DNA of 64,000 nt from Emticicia oligotrophica DSM 17448 (GCF_000263195.1 NC_018742.1:124001-188000); one strand, 5' to 3'; positions 48,021 through 57,262 are shown, counted from the stretch's first letter. The notes: generated from the letters alone by a model not told the origin. A program made the numbers and translations.

Positions 48021-48295
48021 ACCCAGATTTTTTAAACAGAGTTAGTCGTAATTTTGAGGATAATTACGGTGTAAAATTAGGAAAAAGCGGTGCATTATTT
48101 CTATCTATTTTAATTCAAAATGGGAAAGAAAACAATGAAAATATAAAATTAGCAACAGAACAAATTAAAGAAAATATTGTTTCAAAACCCATTCATTTCA
48201 AAGACTCTAAGCAGGCTTTTTTTTTCGGGTTGGGTATTACTGCACCTTTTTTCTTCTTGATAATTGCATTTCTACTTGTCCTTTTTCTCTCCTAA
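48017..48295 (+). CDS. Small protein with C-terminal membrane anchor
   Basis: This 92-residue protein has a soluble N-terminal part and a single hydrophobic C-terminal helix (FFFGLGITAPFFFLIIAFLLVLFLS), so it is probably tail-anchored in the inner membrane. It overlaps the ParA-like gene by 4 bp and is probably its partner. The family is not recognised. Confidence 0.75.
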   Translation: MNPDFLNRVSRNFEDNYGVKLGKSGALFLSILIQNGKENNENIKLATEQIKENIVSKPIHFKDSKQAFFFGLGITAPFFFLIIAFLLVLFLS

Positions 48296-48300
48296 ATTAA

Positions 48301-48341
48301 TTAAAAAGGGCTTCTATGTATGTTTTCAGTGAAGCCACTTT
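48301..48341. terminator. Imperfect hairpin between convergent genes
   Basis: AAAAGGGCTTC and GAAGCCACTTTT form an imperfect stem with a 15-18-base loop and flanking A and T tracts. It lies between the tail-anchored protein gene and the converging parB-like gene. Confidence 0.6.
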
Positions 48342-48345
48342 TAAA

Positions 48346-49128
48346 CTATATTCTCCGAATTATTCCCATCTTTTCAGCTTGCGAAAGCGTGATTTGAACC
48401 CTGTAATCAACCCCTATTTCTTCATTGGGATTTTGCCTTATCTCTCTCCAAACATCAACTAACTGATTTTTTAATAACCACCGACCACTTATTTCAACCC
48501 TAATATCGTCTAATTTAGCTTTGGCAACCTTCGACCGCATCTTCTTTAAAACGATTTCTTTTAGTTCTTCCTCTGTTGGCTCTTTCGGAGTTGCCAATTC
48601 TTCACTTTGTTTTGATAAAAGTTCTGTTTGCTCTACAATCATTTTAGCCGTAATTGGCTTTTTGGTTGTAAGACTTTCTTCTACTACCGCTCGCCAAACC
48701 TGAAATCGAAGCGTAACAGGAATTTGTGTCAGAGCATTTGCGTGCGATTCTTTGGTAGGCAGTAAATTTGATTTGTCGGAAATTTCCGACAAATTATTTT
48801 CTGACAATTGATTGACTACTTCGGCGGCCCCCATAAGCTCATAAGCTCGTTGTCTTTTTAGTTGCCAACGCTCTTTACAATAAGCCTCAAAGGTCGTAAA
48901 ACTACCTCGATAAAGTTTATTATTTCTAATCTCAAATAGTGCATTACCTACTTCTATAAATGTCTTTAAGCCTTTATCTATGACCTCTTCACATATCGTC
49001 AATCTTTCATTTTCCTCATTACTTAATGATGAGATTTCTGTTACCCCCTCATCAATTACAGCTAATTGCGTGAGCGGCTCAGCGTGCAAATCACGTAATA
49101 AATCGTTACTAAAACTTTTCTTTGCCAT
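48346..49128 (-). CDS. ParB-like partition/regulatory protein
   Basis: A 260-residue protein is called from ATG 49128 (MAKKSFSNDLLRDLH); the frame is open upstream but overlaps parA. The central region EVGNALFEIRNNKLYRGSFTTFEAYCKERWQLKRQRAYELMGAAEVVNQL is a helix-turn-helix domain seen in plasmid ParB-like and DUF3102-like proteins. The C-terminal part is helical and ends in a small basic domain. It lacks the N-terminal ParB nuclease-like box. It follows parA by 16 bp on the same strand, the standard partition-cassette order, so it is presumably the centromere-binding partner. Confidence 0.75.
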   Translation of the reverse strand: MAKKSFSNDLLRDLHAEPLTQLAVIDEGVTEISSLSNEENERLTICEEVIDKGLKTFIEVGNALFEIRNNKLYRGSFTTFEAYCKERWQLKRQRAYELMGAAEVVNQLSENNLSEISDKSNLLPTKESHANALTQIPVTLRFQVWRAVVEESLTTKKPITAKMIVEQTELLSKQSEELATPKEPTEEELKEIVLKKMRSKVAKAKLDDIRVEISGRWLLKNQLVDVWREIRQNPNEEIGVDYRVQITLSQAEKMGIIRRI

Positions 49129-49144
49129 AATATTTTGCTTCAAT

Positions 49145-49891
49145 TTAAATTTGGGTTTGTAGTAAAACTTCCTCACAAAGGCTTTCAAAATCTTTTGCTC
49201 CCCTCGATTCGGGTGCATACTCAAATACACTCAGAGCAAAAGCTGTACATTCCATCAACGAAACATCTTGTCGAATTTGGGTTTTGTAAAGTTTCACATT
49301 CGGGTCTGAGAGTAATTTACTGTGTACCATTTGCCCAAACTTGGTGCGAACATCAAACTTATTGAGCAGTATGCCTCCCAGTTCAATTTTAGGATTCATT
49401 CGTTTTTTTATTTTTGCACATAACTGCAAGATTTCATCTAAGCCAACATAAGCAAAGTTTTCGCCTTGCATTGGCACAATAAAAAAATCGCTGGCAACCA
49501 AAGCATTGACAGTCAAAGAGCCTAAACTTGGGGGACAGTCAATCAGCACGAAATCGTAATTTTGCCCCTCTAACTGTTCCTGCAAGAAATAGCCACTATC
49601 AGGCTCTGCATTGATACGGTACTCGTAACTGAGCAATTGGCGGCTCGCTGGAATAATATCGAAATTTTGTTTTTTAATCAGAGCAGACTCGAAATCAGTT
49701 TCTCCAACTAATAACTCTCCAATATGTTTTGCTGTTTTGCTTGCTCCTGCCGCAACACTCAGGTTGCACTGGGCATCTAAATCTATCAACAATACTTTAT
49801 TCCCTTTTCGACTTAGAGCAGCACTAAGGTTGAGTGTGGTGGTGGTCTTGCCTGTTCCGCCTTTGTTGTTTGTAATTGAGATTACTTTCAT
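49145..49891 (-). CDS. parA: ParA family plasmid-partition ATPase
   Basis: This 248-residue protein is a canonical ParA of the small (type Ib-like) class without an N-terminal DNA-binding domain. It has KGGTGKTTTT (deviant Walker A, 10-19), LLIDLDAQCNLS (switch I), FVLIDCPPSLGSLT (Walker B/switch II) and the C-terminal LYKTQIRQDVSLMECTA pattern. It forms ATP-dependent gradients on the nucleoid to segregate plasmid copies with the downstream ParB-like protein. Confidence 0.94.
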   Translation of the reverse strand: MKVISITNNKGGTGKTTTTLNLSAALSRKGNKVLLIDLDAQCNLSVAAGASKTAKHIGELLVGETDFESALIKKQNFDIIPASRQLLSYEYRINAEPDSGYFLQEQLEGQNYDFVLIDCPPSLGSLTVNALVASDFFIVPMQGENFAYVGLDEILQLCAKIKKRMNPKIELGGILLNKFDVRTKFGQMVHSKLLSDPNVKLYKTQIRQDVSLMECTAFALSVFEYAPESRGAKDFESLCEEVLLQTQI

Positions 49892-49919
49892 TGAATAAAT
49901 TTTAGGATTTTTCTTTGCT

Positions 49920-49927
49920 CAAAAATA
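49920..49927 (-). promoter_or_regulatory. Candidate -7 element for parA
   Basis: On the minus strand TATTTTTG fits TAnnTTTG and lies 28 bp upstream of the parA ATG. No convincing -33 partner at 19-20 bp spacing. Confidence 0.35.
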
Positions 49928-50042
49928 CAGATTTTAGGAGATAATGTATAATAAAATCAATGAAAAAGGTCTTGATTTTGAAAAATAAAAGGCAAAAAAA
50001 TAAAAAAATATTATTCATTAATATTTTTTATAAAAATTTACC

Positions 50043-50050
50043 TATATTTG
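50043..50050 (+). promoter_or_regulatory. Candidate -7 element for the conjugation operon
   Basis: TATATTTG matches the Bacteroidetes -7 consensus TAnnTTTG exactly and lies 18 bp upstream of the ATG of the first gene of the tra run. A T-rich tract near 50020 could replace the -33 TTTG. From here to 60774 all genes are on the plus strand with small gaps or overlaps. Confidence 0.5.
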
Positions 50051-50068
50051 CAGCATATTAGTAAGAAA

Positions 50069-50830
50069 ATGAGAATGTTGATAGCAATAAGTACAATTTT
50101 ATTAAAACAATTTCAGCCAATAATTTCATTGAGTAATTATGTCATTTTATCGGTTATTCTCTCAATTATCATTCTTCTGTTCTTGGAGGTAAAAAGTAAA
50201 GGTTTAGATAAAATTGAAACCAAAAAGGCCGAATCAATGCCTCTGAAAAATCCCAGTAATATGAATATTATGGGAGAAAATAAAGATGCTACTTTCTTTG
50301 GTTTGCACCGAAACGAACCCAAAAATGTAGAAAGACAATCAACATTCCAAAATGAGATTAAAGTACCCTTTCAAACAATAGAAATAAAAGAAGAAAGGCA
50401 AGTTGTGAAATCGACTTCGGGTTTTCATGTGGATGGAGAATTACCTAATTTAGATGATTTGACCGACCAAGATTTCAATATTATTATTTTTGAAGATGAA
50501 ATTGAGGATGATTATTACGAAAAGGAATCATTGGATATTCTCGAAATAAAAAAGAAGTTTGATTCAGGGGAATCTTTGACAGATGATGAACAAACTATCT
50601 TAGATACTTTTTTTAGGACCGAAGAGCAGTGGAAAGATTCTGCTCAAATAATTATAGAAAAAGAAAAAACAACCAATATTGATTTCGAGCCAAAATCTGA
50701 GCAATTGGAAAATATGATACCCATTGAAAACAATCTTTGTAAACAAAATTTTAACTACCCACTAAATCAAAATGTACAGTTTAACGAAGAGTTTGAATCA
50801 AAATTAATTTTTGATGAGTATCTGAATTAG
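50069..50830 (+). CDS. Membrane-anchored hypothetical protein at head of tra operon
   Basis: A 253-residue protein is called from ATG 50069; the frame is open from a TTG at 50048, but that overlaps the promoter element. It has one strong hydrophobic helix (about 18-40), followed by a long, acidic, low-complexity domain (DDLTDQDFNIIIFEDEIEDDYYEK, and a segment around ILEIKKKFDSGESLTDDEQ). It is the first gene of the transfer operon. I do not recognise the family; position suggests a TraD-like accessory. Confidence 0.7.
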   Translation: MRMLIAISTILLKQFQPIISLSNYVILSVILSIIILLFLEVKSKGLDKIETKKAESMPLKNPSNMNIMGENKDATFFGLHRNEPKNVERQSTFQNEIKVPFQTIEIKEERQVVKSTSGFHVDGELPNLDDLTDQDFNIIIFEDEIEDDYYEKESLDILEIKKKFDSGESLTDDEQTILDTFFRTEEQWKDSAQIIIEKEKTTNIDFEPKSEQLENMIPIENNLCKQNFNYPLNQNVQFNEEFESKLIFDEYLN

Positions 50831-50850
50831 CAATAAATATCTAATAATAC

Positions 50851-51150
50851 ATGACAAACAAACAAATACGATTGTTTAAAGTTATAGCAATCGCTCTATC
50901 TCCTTACGGGGTTATTGCACAAGCTACTGCAGGAATACAAAAAGCAACAACTGAAATTAGAGCATTTTTTCAACCTCTTACTTTATTGATGTATGCCATT
51001 GCAGCCGTAATTGGTGTTTATGGGGCAATTCGAGTGTTTAATAAATGGCAAGCGGGCGACCAAGACACTCAAAAAGCATTGGTGCAATGGCTGGGAGCAT
51101 TTATTTTTGTAATGGTAGCGGCCTCGGTTATTCAATCATTTGTAGGCTGA
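50851..51150 (+). CDS. traE: TraE-like (DUF4134) small membrane protein
   Basis: This 99-residue protein has an N-terminal signal-like segment (AIALSPYGVIAQATAG) and two hydrophobic helices separated by IRVFNKWQAGDQDTQKALVQW, the hallmark of DUF4134/TraE. Proteins of this type are thought to be the VirB2-like pilin or channel-forming subunit of Bacteroidetes conjugation systems. It is the first of four adjacent genes that share the same short motif. Confidence 0.85.
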   Translation: MTNKQIRLFKVIAIALSPYGVIAQATAGIQKATTEIRAFFQPLTLLMYAIAAVIGVYGAIRVFNKWQAGDQDTQKALVQWLGAFIFVMVAASVIQSFVG

Positions 51151-51416
51151 TGAATCTATTTTTACAAGGAATAGTTAGCCCATATTTGAAAGAATATACT
51201 GATATAGGATTAGCAAAATCAATTGTTCAAATGGTAATGGCTCTTTCGGCAATAATGGGTCTGTATTTTGCTTATCGGGTATTTCAAAAATTTCAAAATG
51301 GTGAAGATGATGCTTCACAAAAACTATGGTTATGGCTAACAGGATTTCTAATCTTGCTCGTTGGTTTGGTATTTCTTTCACAAACACTTTTGAAAAACGA
51401 TAATGCTTTGCAATAG
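51150..51416 (+). CDS. TraE-like small membrane protein, second copy
   Basis: This 88-residue protein starts at ATG 51150 (the A is the last base of the preceding stop, TGATG). It has two hydrophobic helices flanking FAYRVFQKFQNGEDDASQKLW, the same motif as traE but without the clear signal segment. Probably a diverged paralogue. It overlaps the next gene by 14 bp. Confidence 0.75.
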   Translation: MNLFLQGIVSPYLKEYTDIGLAKSIVQMVMALSAIMGLYFAYRVFQKFQNGEDDASQKLWLWLTGFLILLVGLVFLSQTLLKNDNALQ

Positions 51417-51660
51417 ACTAATTTTACAGATTTCTGGGCCATTAAATAATTTAGGAAATAGTCTTTTGGTTGATGCTAAAACAGCCAAAATGATAGCGAT
51501 TATGCTCGGTGCGGCGTATGGAGTGTGGGGATTATATAAAATCTACATTGCATGGAACAATGGTGATAATGACGTATATCAAAAGTTAATCCGTTGGTTA
51601 TTCTCATTGTTATTTTTAGAAACCATCATGTTTTTGATAATCAGTTCAATACTGAATTAA
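51403..51660 (+). CDS. TraE-like small membrane protein, third copy
   Basis: This 85-residue protein has two hydrophobic helices around LYKIYIAWNNGDNDVYQKLI, the traE-type motif. The ATG 51403 overlaps the previous stop codon region, and its own stop TAA shares its last base with the next ATG (TAATG). This is the third member of the tandem set. Confidence 0.72.
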   Translation: MLCNRLILQISGPLNNLGNSLLVDAKTAKMIAIMLGAAYGVWGLYKIYIAWNNGDNDVYQKLIRWLFSLLFLETIMFLIISSILN

Positions 51661-51863
51661 TGGCAGAGCTAATTTCTATCTTTTTTGCAGTCAAACGCAT
51701 CATTCAAGCCATAACCATGATTATTGCAATCGTGGTTGGTTTTAGAATATATCGAAAATGGAATGGGGGAGAAGACATCGAAGAAAGTATTTATTATTGG
51801 TTCTTTGGGTTGATAAGTACAACCATCGCTGTTGAATTAGTTGCAAGACTTTTTAAGCTATGA
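51660..51863 (+). CDS. TraE-like small membrane protein, fourth copy
   Basis: A 67-residue protein is called from ATG 51660 (MAELISIFFAVKR). The frame stays open upstream to 51594, but that region belongs to the third copy. Two hydrophobic helices flank GFRIYRKWNGGEDIEESIYY, the most diverged version of the motif. It overlaps traF by 4 bp. Confidence 0.7.
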   Translation: MAELISIFFAVKRIIQAITMIIAIVVGFRIYRKWNGGEDIEESIYYWFFGLISTTIAVELVARLFKL

Positions 51864-52183
51864 TAGAATACAAAATTAATAGAGGTGTTGAAAACGAGAT
51901 AGAATTTAAAGGGCTTAAAGGGAAGTACGTATATATATTTTCGATAGGAATCGGAGCATCACTTTTTGGAGGGATATTCTTAACAATTATTGGTTTACCG
52001 AATATAGTTTCGAGCATCTTGGCTGGAATAGGAATCATTGGTTCAACTGTTTATGCTTTTCAACAAAACAAGATATATGGACGATGGGGAAGAGATAAAA
52101 AATTGGCCCAAAATATGTATCCCGCAGGCATAGTAAGGAGAAAATACATATTTGATAAATTATTGAAAAAGAGCAATGAGTAG
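51860..52183 (+). CDS. traF: TraF-like (DUF4133) conjugation protein
   Basis: This 107-residue protein has the DUF4133 start (YKINRGVENEIEFKGLKGKY), two membrane helices (about 26-48 and 52-68) and a polar C-terminus (YGRWGRDKKLAQNMYP). In Bacteroides elements TraF lies directly before TraG and is compared with VirB3. Here it overlaps traG by 8 bp. Confidence 0.88.
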   Translation: MIEYKINRGVENEIEFKGLKGKYVYIFSIGIGASLFGGIFLTIIGLPNIVSSILAGIGIIGSTVYAFQQNKIYGRWGRDKKLAQNMYPAGIVRRKYIFDKLLKKSNE

Positions 52184-54641
52184 TGTATTTAATTTAGAAG
52201 ATAAGTTTCCGATTTTAGCCATTGAAGAAAATCAAGTCATTTCAAAAATGGCAGATATAACTTTGTGCTTTGAAGTAGAAATGCCTGAGATTTTTTCATT
52301 AAGTGAAACTGATTATGATTATCTGACAGCCCTTTGGGAAAGAGCAATTGCTGTGTTGCCTGTACATACGGTATTACATAAACAAAATTGGTATATAGAA
52401 GAAAAATACCACCCAAATTATGATGCTGACTATTTATTAAAAGCAAAAATCATAGCTCATGCCAATGAAAGGCACTTTGCAAACAGGCCATTTTTAAGCA
52501 ATAAATGTTATTTGTTTCTTACAAAAACAACAGCAGCTATCGAAAAAAATATTTGTACATCATCAAATCTTTTTAAGTCGAGAGCTGTTCCGAAATCACA
52601 ACTTAACGAAAAAGATAAAAGAGAGTTTTATGAAGCTGTCGGGCAGTTCATTACGATTATTAAAGAATCTGGCTTCTATAAAATAGATGAAATAGGAGGG
52701 GAAGAAATTAGTAGAATCCACCAAAATTACATCAATCTCTCTTATTCGGCAGATAGTATTTCAGATATTGACCCACATCAATTCAAAATAGGAGGAAACC
52801 ATTGTAAAGTTTTAAGTATAAGTCAGTTAGAGGATTTTCCCTCCACAATCTCTAATCAAAACAAATTAGAAAGATACTGCACTGATAAAACATACATTGG
52901 GGTTTCATTAGGGGCAAACTTAGGGATTCTATTACCTTTTAGTCATATCTATAACCAAATTATTGTCATTATTGACCATAACGAATTGTTACAAAAGTTA
53001 AATCAAGATATTCGACGTTTTACATCTTTATCGACGTATAGCAAAGAGAATCTTATCAACCGTGATTTTAAAGAGACTTTTGTAGAAACAAGCATTGCTG
53101 AAAACGAACGAGCTGTTGCAGTTCATGCAAATGTTTTGATTTGGGATAAGGATATAAATGTTTTGGAAGATAATCGTTCGATGGCTTCGGCAGCAATCAC
53201 CAAAATGGGGTTTAAAGCAAGACAAGCCGAATATGATGGTTTTTTACTTTACTGGAACTGTATTCCGGGCAATGCAGCCGATATAGGTAAAGATAATTTA
53301 AGCACTGTATTTAGAGGGCAAGCCGTGTGTTTAATGGCATTGGAAGCCAATTATAAGGATGCAATGTTAAATCAATTTCAAGGAAATCCACAAGGAATGG
53401 TTGTAACGGATAGGCTATCAGGAATCCCGTTGATGTTAGATGTTTTTGACGAACCTATGAAAAAAGGGTTAGTTACCAATCGCAATGTAATGATAGTTGG
53501 TCCGTCGGGTTCAGGAAAATCATTTTTAACTAATAATTTGATGTATTATCTCTACGAAAGGGGGAGTCATATCACGATTGTAGATACTGGGAACTCGTAT
53601 AAAAGACTTTGTGAATTAGTAGGAGGGAGATACATTACTTATGACGAGAAAAAACCAATTGCATTTAACCCTTTTCATATTCAAACGTTATTCCCTGACT
53701 TAGAAACCAAAGAAAATTTAGTAACAATTCTTGAAGCTCTTTGGAAAGGAGAGGACTCATCTATTAGTACCTCAGAGAATACTACCTTAGATGATATGGT
53801 TGTTAGGTTTTATGAAACATTAGTTGACCTCAAACAAAAAGGAAAACAATTCTTTGTCGATTTTAATCTGTTTTTTGACTATTGCAATGAGGTCTATCCT
53901 ACTGTTTTCAATAAAAATGATGGTAGAGAAAAAGAATTTGACCTAAAAAATTTCCTCTATATTATGCGGAGATATTACAAAAACGGTCAATATGGCTATC
54001 TACTTAATAGCCGTGAAAACTTCAACATCGAAGAGCATCCCTTTGTGATTTTTGAGTTAGACAATATCAAAGACCATCCTGTTTTGTTTCCAATTACGAG
54101 CATCATCATCATGAATGCTTATGCTCAAAAATTGGTCAAAATGAAAGGATTTTATAAATTTTTGGTTATTGAAGAAGCATGGAAAGCTGTTTCAAATCCA
54201 GCTTTTGCACAATTTATGAAATGGGTTTCAAAGACTGCCAGAAAACATGGAGGTGGTTTAGTAACTGTTACTCAAGAATACCAAGATTTAACAAGTGAGC
54301 TGGTAAAAGATGCCATTATTAATAACTCACCGACGAAGGTTTTGTTAGATTTCTCTCGATATAAAAATTATATTCAAGATGTTGCCAATACACTTGGGCT
54401 TTCACGAGCCGAAACAGATATGCTCCTAAGTGTGAATCAGTCGAATGATGCAGCGAGGAAGTACAAGGAGTTTTTTATAACATTTGGAGGGAATCTATCA
54501 AAGGTGTTTGGCTTAGAAGTATCTCCAGAGGCTTATGCCACATTCACAACCGAACGCAAAGAGTCTGATTTGATTTATGCTATCTCTGAAAAAATAGGTT
54601 TAGAAAATGCCATAAAAACATTTGCCAAGGGCGACTACTAA
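52176..54641 (+). CDS. traG: TraG-type conjugation ATPase (VirB4 family)
   Basis: This 821-residue protein is the transfer-energising ATPase at the inner-membrane base of the type IV secretion channel. It has an N-terminal VirB4-like region, a P-loop VGPSGSGKSFL (about 440-450), VDTGNSYKRLC after it, a Walker B with FLVIEEAWKA (Glu666/667) and WVSKTARKHGGGLVTVTQEYQD, the arginine-containing motif of the family. No membrane helix is needed, as in this class. It is well conserved and complete. Confidence 0.95.
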   Translation: MSSVFNLEDKFPILAIEENQVISKMADITLCFEVEMPEIFSLSETDYDYLTALWERAIAVLPVHTVLHKQNWYIEEKYHPNYDADYLLKAKIIAHANERHFANRPFLSNKCYLFLTKTTAAIEKNICTSSNLFKSRAVPKSQLNEKDKREFYEAVGQFITIIKESGFYKIDEIGGEEISRIHQNYINLSYSADSISDIDPHQFKIGGNHCKVLSISQLEDFPSTISNQNKLERYCTDKTYIGVSLGANLGILLPFSHIYNQIIVIIDHNELLQKLNQDIRRFTSLSTYSKENLINRDFKETFVETSIAENERAVAVHANVLIWDKDINVLEDNRSMASAAITKMGFKARQAEYDGFLLYWNCIPGNAADIGKDNLSTVFRGQAVCLMALEANYKDAMLNQFQGNPQGMVVTDRLSGIPLMLDVFDEPMKKGLVTNRNVMIVGPSGSGKSFLTNNLMYYLYERGSHITIVDTGNSYKRLCELVGGRYITYDEKKPIAFNPFHIQTLFPDLETKENLVTILEALWKGEDSSISTSENTTLDDMVVRFYETLVDLKQKGKQFFVDFNLFFDYCNEVYPTVFNKNDGREKEFDLKNFLYIMRRYYKNGQYGYLLNSRENFNIEEHPFVIFELDNIKDHPVLFPITSIIIMNAYAQKLVKMKGFYKFLVIEEAWKAVSNPAFAQFMKWVSKTARKHGGGLVTVTQEYQDLTSELVKDAIINNSPTKVLLDFSRYKNYIQDVANTLGLSRAETDMLLSVNQSNDAARKYKEFFITFGGNLSKVFGLEVSPEAYATFTTERKESDLIYAISEKIGLENAIKTFAKGDY

Positions 54642-54678
54642 TCGTAATTATCTCAATATTCATATAAAAAAAAGAATT

Positions 54679-55650
54679 ATGAAATCGTACAGTAAAAAAT
54701 GGGGTTTAACCTCTTTGATGTTTATTTTGACAGGTTCGTTTGCTTTTTCTCAGTTTGTTGTCAGCGACCCAATTCATACAGGAATAAGTATTGCGGCTAA
54801 AATACTCCATGTTGCCAATCAAATAACATCTACCCTTCACTTAGATGAGGTATTAAAAGCCGCTGAGAAACTAAAAAAAGTAAGCAATGGTATCAAAACC
54901 TTTCATCGGATTACTCAAACCGTTACAAACATCAAAAATGCAGGGCAACACTACCAGCAAGCCGTAAAAGTAATTAGCACCGATAAGCATTTTAAGCCTA
55001 AAGAAATGGAAAAAATCTTGTTAGGCTATGAATCTCTTTTGCGTGAATCGAGCAATGTGATAAAAGACCTCAATCAGGCAACTCAAGGGAACTTTTTAGA
55101 AATGAAAGATGGAGAACGTTTAGCGTGGATTGAAAAAGTTTGTGATAAAGCCAATCAACATATCAAATCAATCGAACAATATACTGCTTCAGTCAGGGCG
55201 ATTTCGACCATGAGAGCAAAAACAAACGGAGATTATCGAGTTACAGTTGCTCTATATGGATTTTCCGATGAATTTTCGACTGCTATAAATTCAAACCAAT
55301 ATGCCTCTATTAATACAGGTAACTATGAGGTTAATTATGGCGATACTAACTGGACTGGCTACGGAAGAACCGACGCTCTTTCACAAGCAAAAGGAACAAC
55401 GGCACTGGATGACGAAGCAGCAAAATCTGCTATGGGAGCTTATCAATGGAATTATGGCGGTTCTTTATCAAATCCTTCCACAACAGGAACGACAGAAAGA
55501 AATACAAGCACCGAAAATACAACAATTACCCGAAATACTAATACAACAACAACGCCCATAACTCGAAATACTGGTGCGAATAAACCCAGTGGTTGTATGA
55601 AATATAACAAAAATGGTCCGTACTGGGACCCAAATTGTACAGGAAACTAA
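54679..55650 (+). CDS. traI: TraI-like (DUF4141) periplasmic conjugation protein
   Basis: A 323-residue protein is called from ATG 54679; the frame opens earlier inside traG. A signal peptide (cleavage near FAFSQ) precedes a helical domain of about 190 residues (DPIHTGISIAAKILHVANQ, LDEVLKAAEKLKKVSNGIK), typical of the Bacteroides DUF4141/TraI family. These are sometimes compared with VirB5. The C-terminus is a Thr/Asn-rich linker followed by a short Cys-containing tail (GCMKYNKNGPYWDPNC), probably a disulfide or surface tag. Confidence 0.85.
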   Translation: MKSYSKKWGLTSLMFILTGSFAFSQFVVSDPIHTGISIAAKILHVANQITSTLHLDEVLKAAEKLKKVSNGIKTFHRITQTVTNIKNAGQHYQQAVKVISTDKHFKPKEMEKILLGYESLLRESSNVIKDLNQATQGNFLEMKDGERLAWIEKVCDKANQHIKSIEQYTASVRAISTMRAKTNGDYRVTVALYGFSDEFSTAINSNQYASINTGNYEVNYGDTNWTGYGRTDALSQAKGTTALDDEAAKSAMGAYQWNYGGSLSNPSTTGTTERNTSTENTTITRNTNTTTTPITRNTGANKPSGCMKYNKNGPYWDPNCTGN

Positions 55651-55656
55651 ATTATT

Positions 55657-56622
55657 ATGGATTTATCAACGGATGTTATAAAACTAATCGAAACAACTTT
55701 CCAAGAGTTAAAAAATTCGATGGCAAATGATTATAAAGGTTTAATTGATATTGGACGAGCCATTGGAGGAATAGGAGCTTTGATTTATATTATTACCAAA
55801 ATATGGAGTGCTTTAATTAGAAGCGAACCTATTGATTTTGTTCCATTAATTAGACCATTTATTATACTTCAATTAATAACTTTTTCAAATGCTTTTTGCG
55901 AATCCTTGGATAGCATAGGGGAGGGAGTACTCAAAATTTCTAATACAAGTGTTGGGCAAATGTCAATAAAAATACAGGAAGCCATCAAAAAACGAGAGCA
56001 AGCACTACAACAAGGTAATGAAAATAGTAAAGATAAAAATGGGGCAACTTTTAACGACCAAGATAAAATAACCGATGTGAGTGCTTTCTCATTTTTATCG
56101 GAATTAGGGGCTGCCTATGACCAGTTTGTTGGAAAAATTGAATTGGTTATTGATAAGTTCTTAATAGATATTTTTAGTGTTATCCATGATGTTTGCTATA
56201 TTTTGATGATTTTGATAAGTGCTTTTTTCAGGCTATTGCTTCGGGTTGTAGCACCCATTGCATTCGGAATGGCCATTTGGGATGGTTTTACTAATAATAT
56301 TTTTGAGTGGGTTGGTAAATACCTAAATTATACATTGCTCCCTTTTGCTGCTGGAATTTATACAACTATCATTTCTAAAATAGAGGTTATTTACTTGACA
56401 GCCCAACTACAAGATTATGTCAATAATGGTGAAGATTCAGTTACAGGTATCTTAATTTTAATGATACTCAGTATTTTAGGGTATTTCTTTGTACCAACTG
56501 CAGCCAATATGATAATCAGCGTTGGAGGTGTTAGTCAAGTAACTTCTGGGCTTGGAAGAATGGCTGCAAGCACCATCACTACTACAAAACGAGAAACAAT
56601 CGGTAGATTTTCAAGAAGATAA
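55657..56622 (+). CDS. traJ: TraJ conjugation membrane protein (VirB6-like)
   Basis: This 321-residue polytopic inner-membrane protein has hydrophobic helices at about 28-48, 60-76, 170-205, 225-245 and 262-290. The patterns LLRVVAPIAFGMAIWDGF and FEWVGKYLNYTLLPFAAGIYT are those of TraJ in Bacteroides conjugative transposons. It builds the inner-membrane channel. It follows traI with a 6-bp gap. Confidence 0.9.
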   Translation: MDLSTDVIKLIETTFQELKNSMANDYKGLIDIGRAIGGIGALIYIITKIWSALIRSEPIDFVPLIRPFIILQLITFSNAFCESLDSIGEGVLKISNTSVGQMSIKIQEAIKKREQALQQGNENSKDKNGATFNDQDKITDVSAFSFLSELGAAYDQFVGKIELVIDKFLIDIFSVIHDVCYILMILISAFFRLLLRVVAPIAFGMAIWDGFTNNIFEWVGKYLNYTLLPFAAGIYTTIISKIEVIYLTAQLQDYVNNGEDSVTGILILMILSILGYFFVPTAANMIISVGGVSQVTSGLGRMAASTITTTKRETIGRFSRR

Positions 56623-56641
56623 GAGCAAAAAAATTTGATAA

Positions 56642-57259
56642 ATGAAATCACTTCACAACATCGAAACAAGTTTTCAATTGACTAAGACCATAGCCATTGT
56701 AGCAGTTTTAGCATCGTTGATATATTCATTGGTCATAACTTTTTTGTATTTCAAAAATGCAAATGAGTCCGCCGAAAGGGTTTATATTATGTCTTCTGGG
56801 GCAGCCATTGAGGCATTTTCATCTAATGTAAGAGAAAATCGCCCTGCCGAGGTTCGACATCATCTAAAACGTTTGCATGAACTTTTCTTTACGATTTCAC
56901 CTGACCCTAAAAGCATCGAGCGAAATTTAGAAAAAGCTTATTATTATGGTGATGCCAGTATCAAAAAATTATATGAGGCTTACTCCGAAAAACAATATTA
57001 CTACGATTTAATTTCTGCTAATGCCTCACAAGAAATTAATATTGATTCAGTATATGTTGATATGAAAGATTACCCATTTACTGCAAAATGTTATTCGACA
57101 ATAAGAATAAATCGAGCAACGACCAAAACCACCAGAACCTTAGTTACTGACTGTACAATCATGGAAATAAATCGGAGTGATAACAATCCACATGGTTTGA
57201 TGGTACAAAACTGGCGAGTAGTTGAAAATAAAGATGTTAAGGCTGAAGATAACTTTTAA
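56642..57259 (+). CDS. traK: TraK conjugation protein (VirB8-like)
   Basis: This 205-residue bitopic protein has one N-terminal membrane helix (about 15-36) and a periplasmic domain. HHLKRLHELFFTISPDPKSIERNLEKAYYYGD is the characteristic TraK segment. It is thought to act as the assembly factor equivalent to VirB8. It is followed after 3 bp by traL. Confidence 0.92.
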   Translation: MKSLHNIETSFQLTKTIAIVAVLASLIYSLVITFLYFKNANESAERVYIMSSGAAIEAFSSNVRENRPAEVRHHLKRLHELFFTISPDPKSIERNLEKAYYYGDASIKKLYEAYSEKQYYYDLISANASQEINIDSVYVDMKDYPFTAKCYSTIRINRATTKTTRTLVTDCTIMEINRSDNNPHGLMVQNWRVVENKDVKAEDNF

Positions 57260-57262
57260 TTT

